From: Gandjariella thermophila
GTDB taxonomy: Bacteria; Actinomycetota; Actinomycetes; Mycobacteriales; Pseudonocardiaceae
Assembly: GCF_005405885.1 (NCBI RefSeq)
Contig: NZ_BJFL01000018.1
Span: 481 to 64,480, forward strand
Direction: 5' to 3'
Length of the DNA stretch: 64,000 nucleotides
Numbering within the stretch: position 1 is the stretch's first letter; each line of letters starts with the position of its first letter. This document shows positions 56,618 to 64,000 of this stretch, piece after piece. The notes under the pieces are model-generated. The model was not told the DNA's origin. It ran no database searches and saw only the letters and a program-made list of their open reading frames with translations. Position numbers and translations under genes: made by a program.

Positions 56618-58048
56618 ATGACTACGCTGAGAAACCACAGCATCTGGCATCGAAGTCGGGATGGTGAATTCACGGTGCGGGAGTGGTCACCAGCGCTATG
56701 GCAGGCCGCCGACCGCGGCGACCACGCCGCCGTGCTTCGGCTGGCCCGCACCGAGTTGGGCTGGACCCAGGACGAACTCGGCAGGCGGTTCGGCGCCTCC
56801 GGCTCAACGATCTCCCGTCTGGAAACCAAGCACCGCCCGCTGCGCGACATCGCCACTCTGCGCCGCTTGGCCTCCATCCTGGGACTGCCGGTGGAGGCAT
56901 TTGGCTTGACCGGCCACGGCGACACGGCCGCCCAATCCTCCCGGACGACGGCGGAAACAGGACATAGGGTGGGCCGGGTCACGGTCCGACGCGCGGAGGA
57001 GGACGACCCGGTGCGCCGACGCGCGTTCCTCCAACTCGCCACCCTCACCGGTAGCGGACTCGCCGTGCCCAACACGACGACTGCCGTCGCGGCCGATGTC
57101 GACCCTGCCGCGTTGCTCGCCAGCAAGCTTGGTGACGTACTGCTCGGCTCGGCACAGTCCGGCGAGCCGGCACCGATCGGCGTGCTGGCCGAGGCCCTGA
57201 CCACGGCCCGGCGGGAATTCGCCGCGTGCCACTACCTCCCCCTCGCGTCCCGACTGCCGGCACTGATCACCGCCGCCGAAGTCACTGCCAGCCACCGGGT
57301 CGACCCGAGCGTCCAGCAGGTGCTCGCCGAGTCCTACAACCTGGCCACCCGCGCGCTGATCAAGCTGGAAGCATCCGGGCTGGAATGGATCTCGGCCGAC
57401 CGTGCCCTGCACGCCGCCCGCACCGCCGAGGACCCGCTGACCCTCGCCGAGGCGCAGCGGCTGGTCGCCTCGGTCGCCCGCCGCGCCGGACACCATGCCC
57501 GTGCCCAGGAGTTGACCCTGGCCGCCGCGGCCCATCTGGATATCACCGGTCAGCACCCGGTACCGGGTCATCTGGCCATGTACGGCACGCTGCACCTGTC
57601 CGCGGCCTACGCCGCCGCCCGTGCCGGCGACCGGGACCGCGCCGGCGACCTGCTTACCGAGGCCGAGGCCACCGCCGAGCGGTTGGCCGCCGACCCCAAT
57701 CGGCAGCGTGCCCTGGTCGCGAATCTGGTCAGCCACAAGGTGTCGGCGGCCTACGTGCTCGGCGACGCCGGCACCGCGCTTGCGCACGCGTACAGCCTGC
57801 CGCTGGCGACGATTCCCACCACCGAACGCCGCGCCCGGCTCCTGGTCGACGCCGCGCAGGCGTGGGCGCGGTGGGACAAACCAGACCGCGCCTACGCCAC
57901 CCTGCTGGAGGCCGAGCGGACCGCCCCGGGCGAAGTCCGCACCCGCAACGCCGTGCGCCGCCTGGTCACCGACCTCCTGGACTCACCCAGACAAGCCGCC
58001 ATGCCCGGCCTGCCCGCGCTGGCCCACCGGGTGCACGCTCTCGCCTGA
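56618..58048 (+). CDS. XRE-family regulator with TPR-like C-terminal domain
   Basis: This 476-residue protein is divergent from tgmABC and probably controls it. The helix-turn-helix lies at about residues 40-90 (LARTELGWTQDELGRRFGASGSTISRLETKHRPLRDIATLRRLASILGL), followed by a Tat-like stretch (RRRAFLQLATLTGSGLAVP) and an alpha-helical repeat region (AQRLVASVARRAGHHARAQELTLAAAAHLDI ...) resembling actinomycete TPR regulators. A TTGACA box at 56602 lies just before the ATG; if it is the -35, the real start is downstream, for example GTG 56675. The start is therefore uncertain. Confidence 0.8.
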   Translation: MTTLRNHSIWHRSRDGEFTVREWSPALWQAADRGDHAAVLRLARTELGWTQDELGRRFGASGSTISRLETKHRPLRDIATLRRLASILGLPVEAFGLTGHGDTAAQSSRTTAETGHRVGRVTVRRAEEDDPVRRRAFLQLATLTGSGLAVPNTTTAVAADVDPAALLASKLGDVLLGSAQSGEPAPIGVLAEALTTARREFAACHYLPLASRLPALITAAEVTASHRVDPSVQQVLAESYNLATRALIKLEASGLEWISADRALHAARTAEDPLTLAEAQRLVASVARRAGHHARAQELTLAAAAHLDITGQHPVPGHLAMYGTLHLSAAYAAARAGDRDRAGDLLTEAEATAERLAADPNRQRALVANLVSHKVSAAYVLGDAGTALAHAYSLPLATIPTTERRARLLVDAAQAWARWDKPDRAYATLLEAERTAPGEVRTRNAVRRLVTDLLDSPRQAAMPGLPALAHRVHALA

Positions 58049-58087
58049 TCGCCGCGGGCCCACAGGTACCACCGATCGAACGCCGGC

Positions 58088-59050
58088 CTATGGTCGGCTG
58101 AGCGCGGCACCCGACTGTTCGATGACAACGGGTTCGGCGGCGCCGGCCAGGCGCTCACGCTGCGGGATGACGACGTACTTCGGGTCGGCCGCGGATGCCT
58201 TGCCGGCCTCGAACACGCCGAACCGGGTGCACAGGCCGGCAGCGAGGTAGGCGGCGCCGGCGATCGCGGACACCGCCCGGCTGCGCCGGCCCAGCACGGA
58301 CAGGCCGGCGCCGACCGCGGTGAGCGCCCGGCCGGCGCGCAGCAGCTTGCCCGGCCGGCCCTGCCGGTAGGGCTCGCCGACCAGGCCGAGCCCGCGTTCC
58401 ATCCGGTAGGCGGCGGCCAGTTCCATGCCCGCGCCGATCAGCCCGATCCGCCGGGCCGGGCCCTGCTCGGCCGCCGGGGCCGCGATGAGCGCCGCGCCCG
58501 CACCGCTGGTCAGCGCGCCGCCGGCGAACAGGAACGGCAGTTCCCGGTGCGCCTCGTGCCAGGCCGGGATGGCGGTGTCGGCCAGCAGCACCGCGGTGTA
58601 GGTGCACATCGCCGGGCCGAGGCCGGCGGACGCCGCGCCGGCCGCGGTGCCCAGCCGGGGTAGCAGCCCGGTCAGCTCGCTGGCCGCACTCGCCGAGGCC
58701 AGGCCGGAGAACGGGGCCAGGATCCACGAGCCCACGGACAGCGGCGAGGTCGGCTTGAGCACCCGGAGCATGTTCAGGAAGCGTTCCGGCCGGCCCAGGT
58801 CGTGGATGAGCGCGCCCACGCTGGCCACCGCCGACCCGGCGGCGACCAGCCGGGAGGCGCGGGCCAGCCCCGGCCGGCCGGTCGCCCCGCCCAGCGCGCC
58901 GAGCATGGCCGACGAGCCGGCCAGCCCGCCGAGGAACAGGTAACCGGGCACGTCCGGCACCTTCCAGGCGGGCTGCTTGAGGATCGGCCGGCCGTAGTAG
59001 GAGCGGAACTCGGCGCGCGGCACCATCTCCTGCTCGCGCCGCGGGCTCAC
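58088..59050 (-). CDS. NrfD-type quinol-linked membrane subunit of formate dehydrogenase
   Basis: This 320-residue polytopic protein of the NrfD/PsrC family has about eight membrane helices; early family markers are PDVPGYLFLGGLAGSSAMLGALG and HDLGRPERFLNMLRVLKPTSPLSVGSW. It should anchor the formate dehydrogenase and pass electrons to the quinone pool in place of the cytochrome b FdnI/FdoI subunit. It starts at GTG 59050, overlapping the fdhB stop (GTGA). Confidence 0.87.
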   Translation of the reverse strand: MSPRREQEMVPRAEFRSYYGRPILKQPAWKVPDVPGYLFLGGLAGSSAMLGALGGATGRPGLARASRLVAAGSAVASVGALIHDLGRPERFLNMLRVLKPTSPLSVGSWILAPFSGLASASAASELTGLLPRLGTAAGAASAGLGPAMCTYTAVLLADTAIPAWHEAHRELPFLFAGGALTSGAGAALIAAPAAEQGPARRIGLIGAGMELAAAYRMERGLGLVGEPYRQGRPGKLLRAGRALTAVGAGLSVLGRRSRAVSAIAGAAYLAAGLCTRFGVFEAGKASAADPKYVVIPQRERLAGAAEPVVIEQSGAALSRP

Positions 59051-59979
59051 CGCCGGCCTCCCAGGAACGCGGCGAGCGCCCCGGCCGCGGCCGCGACCGC
59101 GGCCATGCCCATGTGCTTCCACATCGCGGGCAGGTCCCGGGTGGTGACCACCGGGTCCGGCGGCAGCCCGTACACCTCGGGTTCGTCCAGCAGCAGGAAG
59201 AACGCGCCGTCGCCGCCCACCCCGTCGTCCGGGTCCTCCCCGTACAGCCGGGCCTCGGGCACGCCGCGGTCGTGCAGTTGCTCCACCCGGCGCTCGGCCC
59301 GCTCGCGCAGTTCGTCCAGCGGGCCGAACTGGATCGAGTCGGTGGGGCAGGCCTTGGCGCAGGCCGGTTCCAGGCCGTCGCGCAGCCGGTCGTAGCACAG
59401 CGTGCACTTGAACGCGCGGCCGTCGCTCTCCCGCCGCTCGATCACCCCGTACGGGCAGGCGGGCACGCAGTAGCCGCAGCCGTTGCAGATGTCCTCCTGC
59501 ACCACCACGGTGCCGAACTCGGTGCGGAACAGCGACCCGGTCGGGCAGACGTCCAGGCAGGCGGCGTGCGTGCAGTGCTTGCACACGTCGCTGGACATCA
59601 GCCAGCGCACCCCCGCGTCGTCGGTCTCGGCCCGCTGGGGTTGCTCGGGGGCGCCGATGCCCGGCATGCCGAGTTCGACCCGCTCGGCCGGCACCCGCTG
59701 CTCGACGAACGCCACGTGCCGCCAGGAGTTCGCGCCCAGCGCGCCGGTGTTGTCGTAGGAGCTGCCCAGCAGGTCCAGCCCGGTGTCGGGCACCCCGTTC
59801 CACTCCTTGCAGGCCACCTCGCACGCCTTGCAGCCGATGCAGATGGAGGTGTCGGTGAAGAAGCCCATCCGAGGTGGGTGGCCGTCGGCGTGGCCGGCCT
59901 CGCCCGCCGGGTCGGCGAGCGGTCCAGCGAGCCGGTCGCGCCACGTGGTACCGGTGGTGCCGGTGTGCCCGGTGGTCAT
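59047..59979 (-). CDS. fdhB: Formate dehydrogenase iron-sulfur subunit
   Basis: This 310-residue electron-transfer subunit has four [4Fe-4S] motifs: CIGCKACEVAC, CKHCTHAACLDVCPTG, CNGCGYCVPACPYG and CTLCYDRLRDGLEPACAKAC. A C-terminal membrane helix is present (MWKHMGMAAVAAAAGALAAFL), as in FdnH/FdoH. It passes electrons from FdhA to the membrane subunit. The ATG overlaps the fdhA stop by 4 bp. Confidence 0.93.
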   Translation of the reverse strand: MTTGHTGTTGTTWRDRLAGPLADPAGEAGHADGHPPRMGFFTDTSICIGCKACEVACKEWNGVPDTGLDLLGSSYDNTGALGANSWRHVAFVEQRVPAERVELGMPGIGAPEQPQRAETDDAGVRWLMSSDVCKHCTHAACLDVCPTGSLFRTEFGTVVVQEDICNGCGYCVPACPYGVIERRESDGRAFKCTLCYDRLRDGLEPACAKACPTDSIQFGPLDELRERAERRVEQLHDRGVPEARLYGEDPDDGVGGDGAFFLLLDEPEVYGLPPDPVVTTRDLPAMWKHMGMAAVAAAAGALAAFLGGRR

Positions 59980-62900
59980 CGTGTGCCGTCCTCTCCGGTC
60001 GGCTCGGTGATGCCGGCCCGGCGCCGGTAGTCCGCGACGAGGCGGGGCAGCGCCGGGCCCCTCGGCCGCCGGCCCGGGCGGATGTCGCAGGTGGCGGCCT
60101 TGGACTCCTGGATGTAGACGTTCGGGTCGAGCACCACGGGCAGCAACTCGTTGGCGCCGTCCCCGGTGGACAGCCCGTTGCCGCCCCAGTGGTAGGGCAG
60201 GCCGATCTGGTGAATGGTGCGGCCGCGGATCCGCAGCGGCCGGACCCGGTCGGTGACCAGCACCCGCGCCTCGATCGCGGTGCGCGCGGTGACGATCGTG
60301 GCCCAGCCCAGGTGGTCCAGGCCGCGCTCGGCGGCCAGCTCGGGGGACACCTCGCAGAAGAACTCCGGCTGCAGCTCGGACAGGTAGGGCAGGGTGCGGC
60401 TCATCCCGCCCGCGGTGTGGTGCTCGGTGAGCCGGTAGGTGGTGAACACGTACGGGAACACCTCGCTGCCGGGTGCGCCGTCGCTGGGCTGGTACCGGTT
60501 GGCCGGGTGCGGGTACTCCCGCCGGGTCGGGTTGGCCTGCTGGCGGTACAGCGGGTTGTCCACCGGGGACTCGGCCGGCTCGTAGTGGGTGGGCAGCGGC
60601 CCGTCGGCCAGCCCGGTCGGGACGAACAGCCAGGCGCGACCGTCGGTCTGCATGATGAACGGCTCCGCGCCGGCGATCGCGTCCTGCGCCCTGGCGCCCG
60701 GTTCGGGCTGGTAGTCCGGCGGCTTGCTGGCCTCGAAGTCGGCGTTGTCGGCGCCGACCCACTTCCGCTGCTCGGCGTCCCACCACACGTACTTCTTCCG
60801 CTCGCTCCACGGCCGTCCGTCCGGGTCGGCCGAGGCGCGGTTGTAGAGGATCCGGCGGTTCGCCGGCCACGCCCAGCCCCACTCCGGGGCCACCCAGCTC
60901 TGGTCGCGGCCCGGCCGGCGGCGGGCCGCCTGGTTGACGCCGTCCGCGTGCACACCGCAGTAGATCCAGCAACCGCACCGGGTGGAGCCGTCGGCGCGGA
61001 GCTGGGTGTAGGCGGCGAGTTCGTTGCCGCCCGCGTCGACGCCGCCGATCTCGCGGAGCACCGCGTCCGCGGACGGTTCGGCGATCGCGCCCTCGGTGGG
61101 GTAGTCCCAGGTGAGGTCGAGCAGCGGGCGGTCCCGCGGGTCGGTGCTGCGGGCCAGCTTGTCCCGGATGATCCGGCCCAGGTGGTAGGTGAACCACAGT
61201 TCGCTGCGCGCGTCGCCGGGCGGGTCGACGGCCTTGTGGTGCCACTGGAGCAGCCGCTGGGTGTTGGTGAAGGTGCCGTCCTTCTCGGTGTGCGCGGCCG
61301 CCGGGAGGAAGAACACCTCGGTGCCGATGTCCTCGGTGCGCATCTCCCCGGTGTCGATCTCCGGGCCGTTCTTCCAGAACGTGGCGCTCTCGATCAGGGA
61401 GAAGTCCCGCACCACCAGCCAGTCCAGGTTGGCCAGGCCGAGGCGTTGCAGCTTGGCGTTGGCCGAGCCGACCGCCGGGTTCTCGCCCATCAGGAAGTAG
61501 CCCTTGACGGTGCCGGCGATCTGGTCCAGCACGGTGCGGTAGTGGCCGTGGTCGCCGGAGATCCGCGGCAGGTAGTCGAAGCAGAAGTCGTTGTCCGCGG
61601 TGGCGGCGTCGCCCCACCACGCCTTGAGCAGGCTGACCGCGTAGCTGCGCATGTTGCCCCAGAACCCGGCCTTGCCGACGTCGGCGGCGGTGTAGCTGTC
61701 CAGGTCGAGGTGCTCGCCGGCGTGCGGCATCGGCAGGTAGCCGGGCAGCAGGTTGAACAGCGTGGGGATGTCGGTGGAGCCCTGGATGCTGGCGTGGCCG
61801 CGCAGCGCCAGGATGCCGCCGCCGGGCCGGCCGATGTTGCCCAGCAACGCCTGCAGGATGGACGCGGTGCGGATGTACTGTGCGCCGACGGTGTGCTGGG
61901 TCCAGCCCACGGAGTAGACGAACGCGGTGGTGCGGTCCCGGCCGGAGTTGCGGGTGATCTCCTCGGCGACGCGGCGGAACTGCTCCGTGCTGATCCCGCA
62001 GATGTCGGCCACCACCTCCGGGGTGTACCGGGCGTAGTGCCGCCTGAGCACCTGGAACACGCAGCGCGGGTGTTCCAGCGTCGGGTCCAGCTCCGGCTTG
62101 AACGGCACGGACGGCCCGCCGCTGCCGTAGGCCTCGGCGCGTGCCGCCTCCCGGTGCTCCGGGCCGCCGTGGTGGCGGCGGGTCACCCGGTGGGCGTCCT
62201 CCTCGGGCTGGCCGACCTCCTCCTCCGTGCTGTGCTCGCCGGTGGCGGGCGCGGCGACGGCGCCCTGGTACGCCCACGTCGAATGGTCGTAGCGCCGGCC
62301 GTCCGGGTCGTAGCCGGAGAACAGGCCGTCCAGGTCCTCGGTGTCGGCGAAGTCCTCGCGCAGGATCGCCGGCGCGTTCGTGTAGGCGACGACGTACTCG
62401 CGGAAGAACTTCTCGTGCGTGAGCACGTAGTTGACCAGGCCGCCGAGGAAGGCGATGTCGCTGCCGGCGCGCAGCGGCACGTGCACGTCGGACACCGCGC
62501 TGGTGCGGGTGAACCGCGGGTCGACGTGGATCACGGTGGCGCCGCGCTCCTTGGCCTCCATCACCCACTGGAAGCCGACCGGGTGGCACTCGGCCATGTT
62601 GGAGCCCTCGATGACGATGCAGTCCGCGTTCCGCAGGTCCTGCTGGAACGTCGTGGCCCCACCCCGACCGAACGAGGTTCCCAGACCGGGAACCGTGGCG
62701 GAGTGTCAAATACGCGCCTGGTTCTCGATCTGGATGGCGCCCAGCGCGGTGTAGAGCTTCTTCATCAGGTAGTTCTCTTCGTTGTCCAGCGTGGCGCCGC
62801 CGAGGCTGGCGATCGCCATGGTGCGCCGGACGCGCTGGCCGCCGTCCTCCTCCTGCCAGTGCCGCCGGCGGGTCTCGATGACCCGATCGGCGATCATGTC

Positions 62901-63272
62901 CATGGCACGGTCCAGCGGGAGTTCCTCCCACTCCGTCCCGTGTGGACGCCGGTACAGCACGGTGGTCACCCGGTTCGGGTTGGTCACCAGTTGCTTGCTC
63001 GCGGATCCCTTGGGGCACAACCGGCCCCGGGAGATCGGCGAGTCCGGGTCGCCCTCGATCTGGGTGACCTTCCCGTCCCGGACGTAGACCTTCTGTCCAC
63101 AACCGACGGCGCAGTACGGGCACACCGAGGCGACCACGCGGTCGGCCTGGCTGGTGCGGGGCCGCAGCGCGCTGGTCACCCGCGACTCGGCGGCCGCGCC
63201 CCGGCCGAGCGGGTCGGCCCCGGTGAGCTGCCGGACCACCGGCCAGCCCTCGATCCACTGCCGCACGCCCAT
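59976..63272 (-). CDS. fdhA: Selenocysteine-containing formate dehydrogenase alpha subunit
   Basis: This 1,098-residue molybdenum or tungsten bis-PGD enzyme oxidises formate to CO2. The N-terminal cluster motif is CPYCAVGCGQKVYV with a fourth Cys in RGRLCPKGS. The frame carries one internal UGA (62706-62708) at residue 189, exactly at the active-site position: QARI-UGA-HSATVPGLGTSFGRG, where homologues have Cys or Sec followed by His. The reading frame and family sequence continue perfectly after it (NADCIVIEGSNMAECHPVGFQWVMEAKERG). A SECIS-like hairpin follows the UGA, and selB is next door, so this is read as Sec rather than a nonsense mutation. Start ATG 63272 is chosen for GGGGAG 9 bases upstream. 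Confidence 0.92.
62676..62694 (-). promoter_or_regulatory. SECIS-like hairpin in fdhA
   Basis: On the mRNA strand GGUUCCC-GGUCU-GGGAACC forms a 7-bp stem with a GGUCU loop, starting 11 bases after the UGA. Loop and spacing resemble the E. coli fdhF SECIS, whose apical loop also contains GGUCU. It would tether SelB-Sec-tRNA at the UGA. Confidence 0.85.
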
Positions 63273-63364
63273 GACCGCACTCCCCACCCGTCGCGCTATC
63301 ACCGGCACCCCCGAACCTAGTCACCCGACCGGGCCGGCGCAGCACGAAGCGCCGACCGAATCGA

Positions 63365-64000
63365 TCAGCGCAGCCGGCGGGTGTCGTCGGGCAGCCGCAC
63401 GGTGATGCCGCGCCGGTCGAGCAGTTCCAGTAGCGGCACGGCGACCCGGCGGGTGGTGCCCAGCGCGCGGCGGGCCTCGCTGAGCGTGAACGGCTGCGGC
63501 AGGTCGGCGAGCGTGGCGGCGGCCCGCTGCTCGGCGCCGGGCAGCAGCACCACCCCCTCGGCGATCTTGACCAGCCGGCCGGCGCGCACCGCCGCGGCCA
63601 GTTCGCGGTGGCCCAGCCCCAGTTCGGCCAGCCGGTGCGCCTCGGGCGCGGCGAACGGCCGGGCGCGCAGGTCCTCGGTGACCGCGTCCACCGCCCTGGC
63701 CACCTTCGGCGGCAGCTGCTCGGGTGCCGCCCCGGTCCGGATGCGCCCACCCGCGCTGGTCAGCCCGGCCGCCCGGACCAGCGGGGCGACAAGCGCGGTG
63801 TCCGGCAGATCCAGGGCGTGGCGGACCACCTCGACCGGCACGCCGGGTTCCAGCGGGTGGCCACGCTGCCAGCGCTCCACGTCCGGGCCGATCCGGTGAA
63901 CCAGGGCGGCCCACCGCTCGGCGTCGACCTGCCAGCCGCCGGCGACCGGTTCGCCGGGCGCGGGCAGGCCCATCGCGCGCAGTTCCGCGCCGGGCACGAA
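63365..64000 (-). CDS. selB: Selenocysteine-specific elongation factor, C-terminal part (5' end outside window)
   Basis: The window holds the last 210 or so residues of SelB, reading out of the right edge. Visible are the winged-helix repeats that bind SECIS RNA: ELRAMGLPAPGEPVAGGWQVDAERWAALVHRI, then LVKIAEGVVLLPG, and the last one FTLSEARRALGTTRRVAVPLLELLDRRGITVRLPDDTRRLR. The GTPase part lies beyond 64000. It is upstream of fdhA on the same strand, 92 bp away; no tRNA-Sec is seen in that gap. Confidence 0.87.
   Translation of the reverse strand, partial: FVPGAELRAMGLPAPGEPVAGGWQVDAERWAALVHRIGPDVERWQRGHPLEPGVPVEVVRHALDLPDTALVAPLVRAAGLTSAGGRIRTGAAPEQLPPKVARAVDAVTEDLRARPFAAPEAHRLAELGLGHRELAAAVRAGRLVKIAEGVVLLPGAEQRAAATLADLPQPFTLSEARRALGTTRRVAVPLLELLDRRGITVRLPDDTRRLR

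Noticed and set aside
59976-63272. Formate dehydrogenase alpha as a pseudogene split by a nonsense codon
   Set aside because: The stop is UGA at the Sec position, followed by a SECIS-like hairpin, with selB adjacent; the frame is otherwise perfect.
63273-63364. A tRNA-Sec gene between selB and fdhA
   Set aside because: The 92-bp gap shows no acceptor or T-arm pairing and is shorter than a typical tRNA-Sec; it must lie elsewhere.

Overview
The window comes from a high-GC actinomycete, most likely a member of the Pseudonocardiales. The right half keeps the mycobacterial/pseudonocardial core order: ACT gene, gatCAB, lppZ-like lipoprotein, DoxX, cfp6-like PH protein, ilvB-ilvN-ilvC, serA. DUF397 proteins, GTG starts and dense ATGA/GTGA overlaps also fit. 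The genus cannot be fixed from the sequence alone.

Layout. (1) 7-12694: two identical 1,996-bp IS1634-like elements in direct orientation flank about 8.7 kb of cargo: an arginyl-tRNA synthetase, a Pol-beta-type nucleotidyltransferase, a methyltransferase, a PLP decarboxylase, a TadA-fold protein with no zinc ligands, small unknown genes, and an XRE/DUF397 pair. The outer flanks share GTGGG. The right end lies inside a CRISPR repeat, so the block looks like a composite transposon that landed in the old end of a CRISPR array. (2) 12695-26901: a complete type I-G CRISPR-Cas locus (cas3, csx17, csb1, csb2, cas4-1 fusion, cas2) between two arrays with the same 36-bp repeat. (3) 26902-27649: a second copy of the leader plus the 3' end of cas2, fused in frame to a transposase remnant. 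(4) 27646-36158: a six-gene type III-Dv-like operon (cas10, Cas7-Cas5-Cas11 fusion, Cas7-2x, csx19, Cas7-insertion), ending in a translationally coupled gene for a two-helix membrane protein with a CARF domain. This is the most novel-looking system in the window. It has no Cas6, adaptation genes or array of its own, so it probably borrows I-G crRNAs. (5) 36159-37049: debris holding a lone degenerate CRISPR repeat, a RelE-type remnant and a DUF234 ATPase remnant. (6) 37050-53869: core metabolism, namely serine and branched-chain amino acid synthesis with an ilv leader-peptide attenuator, and the Gln-tRNA amidotransferase genes. (7) 53949-58048: a three-gene graspetide (ATP-grasp RiPP) cluster tgmA-tgmB-tgmC with a divergent XRE/TPR regulator. 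(8) 58088-64000: a formate dehydrogenase operon whose catalytic subunit has an in-frame UGA followed by a SECIS-like hairpin, beside the 3' end of selB. Together these indicate a selenocysteine enzyme.

How the parts work together. I-G Cas4-1 and Cas2 acquire spacers, Csb2 (Cas5-Cas6) should process the crRNA, and Cascade-G plus Cas3 should destroy DNA. The III-Dv complex would sense target RNA. Its Cas10 keeps the GGDD cyclase motif and has no HD nuclease, so a cyclic oligoadenylate made on target binding would be expected to gate the membrane CARF protein. These functional links are inferred from domain content and gene order; no experiment or database search was run.
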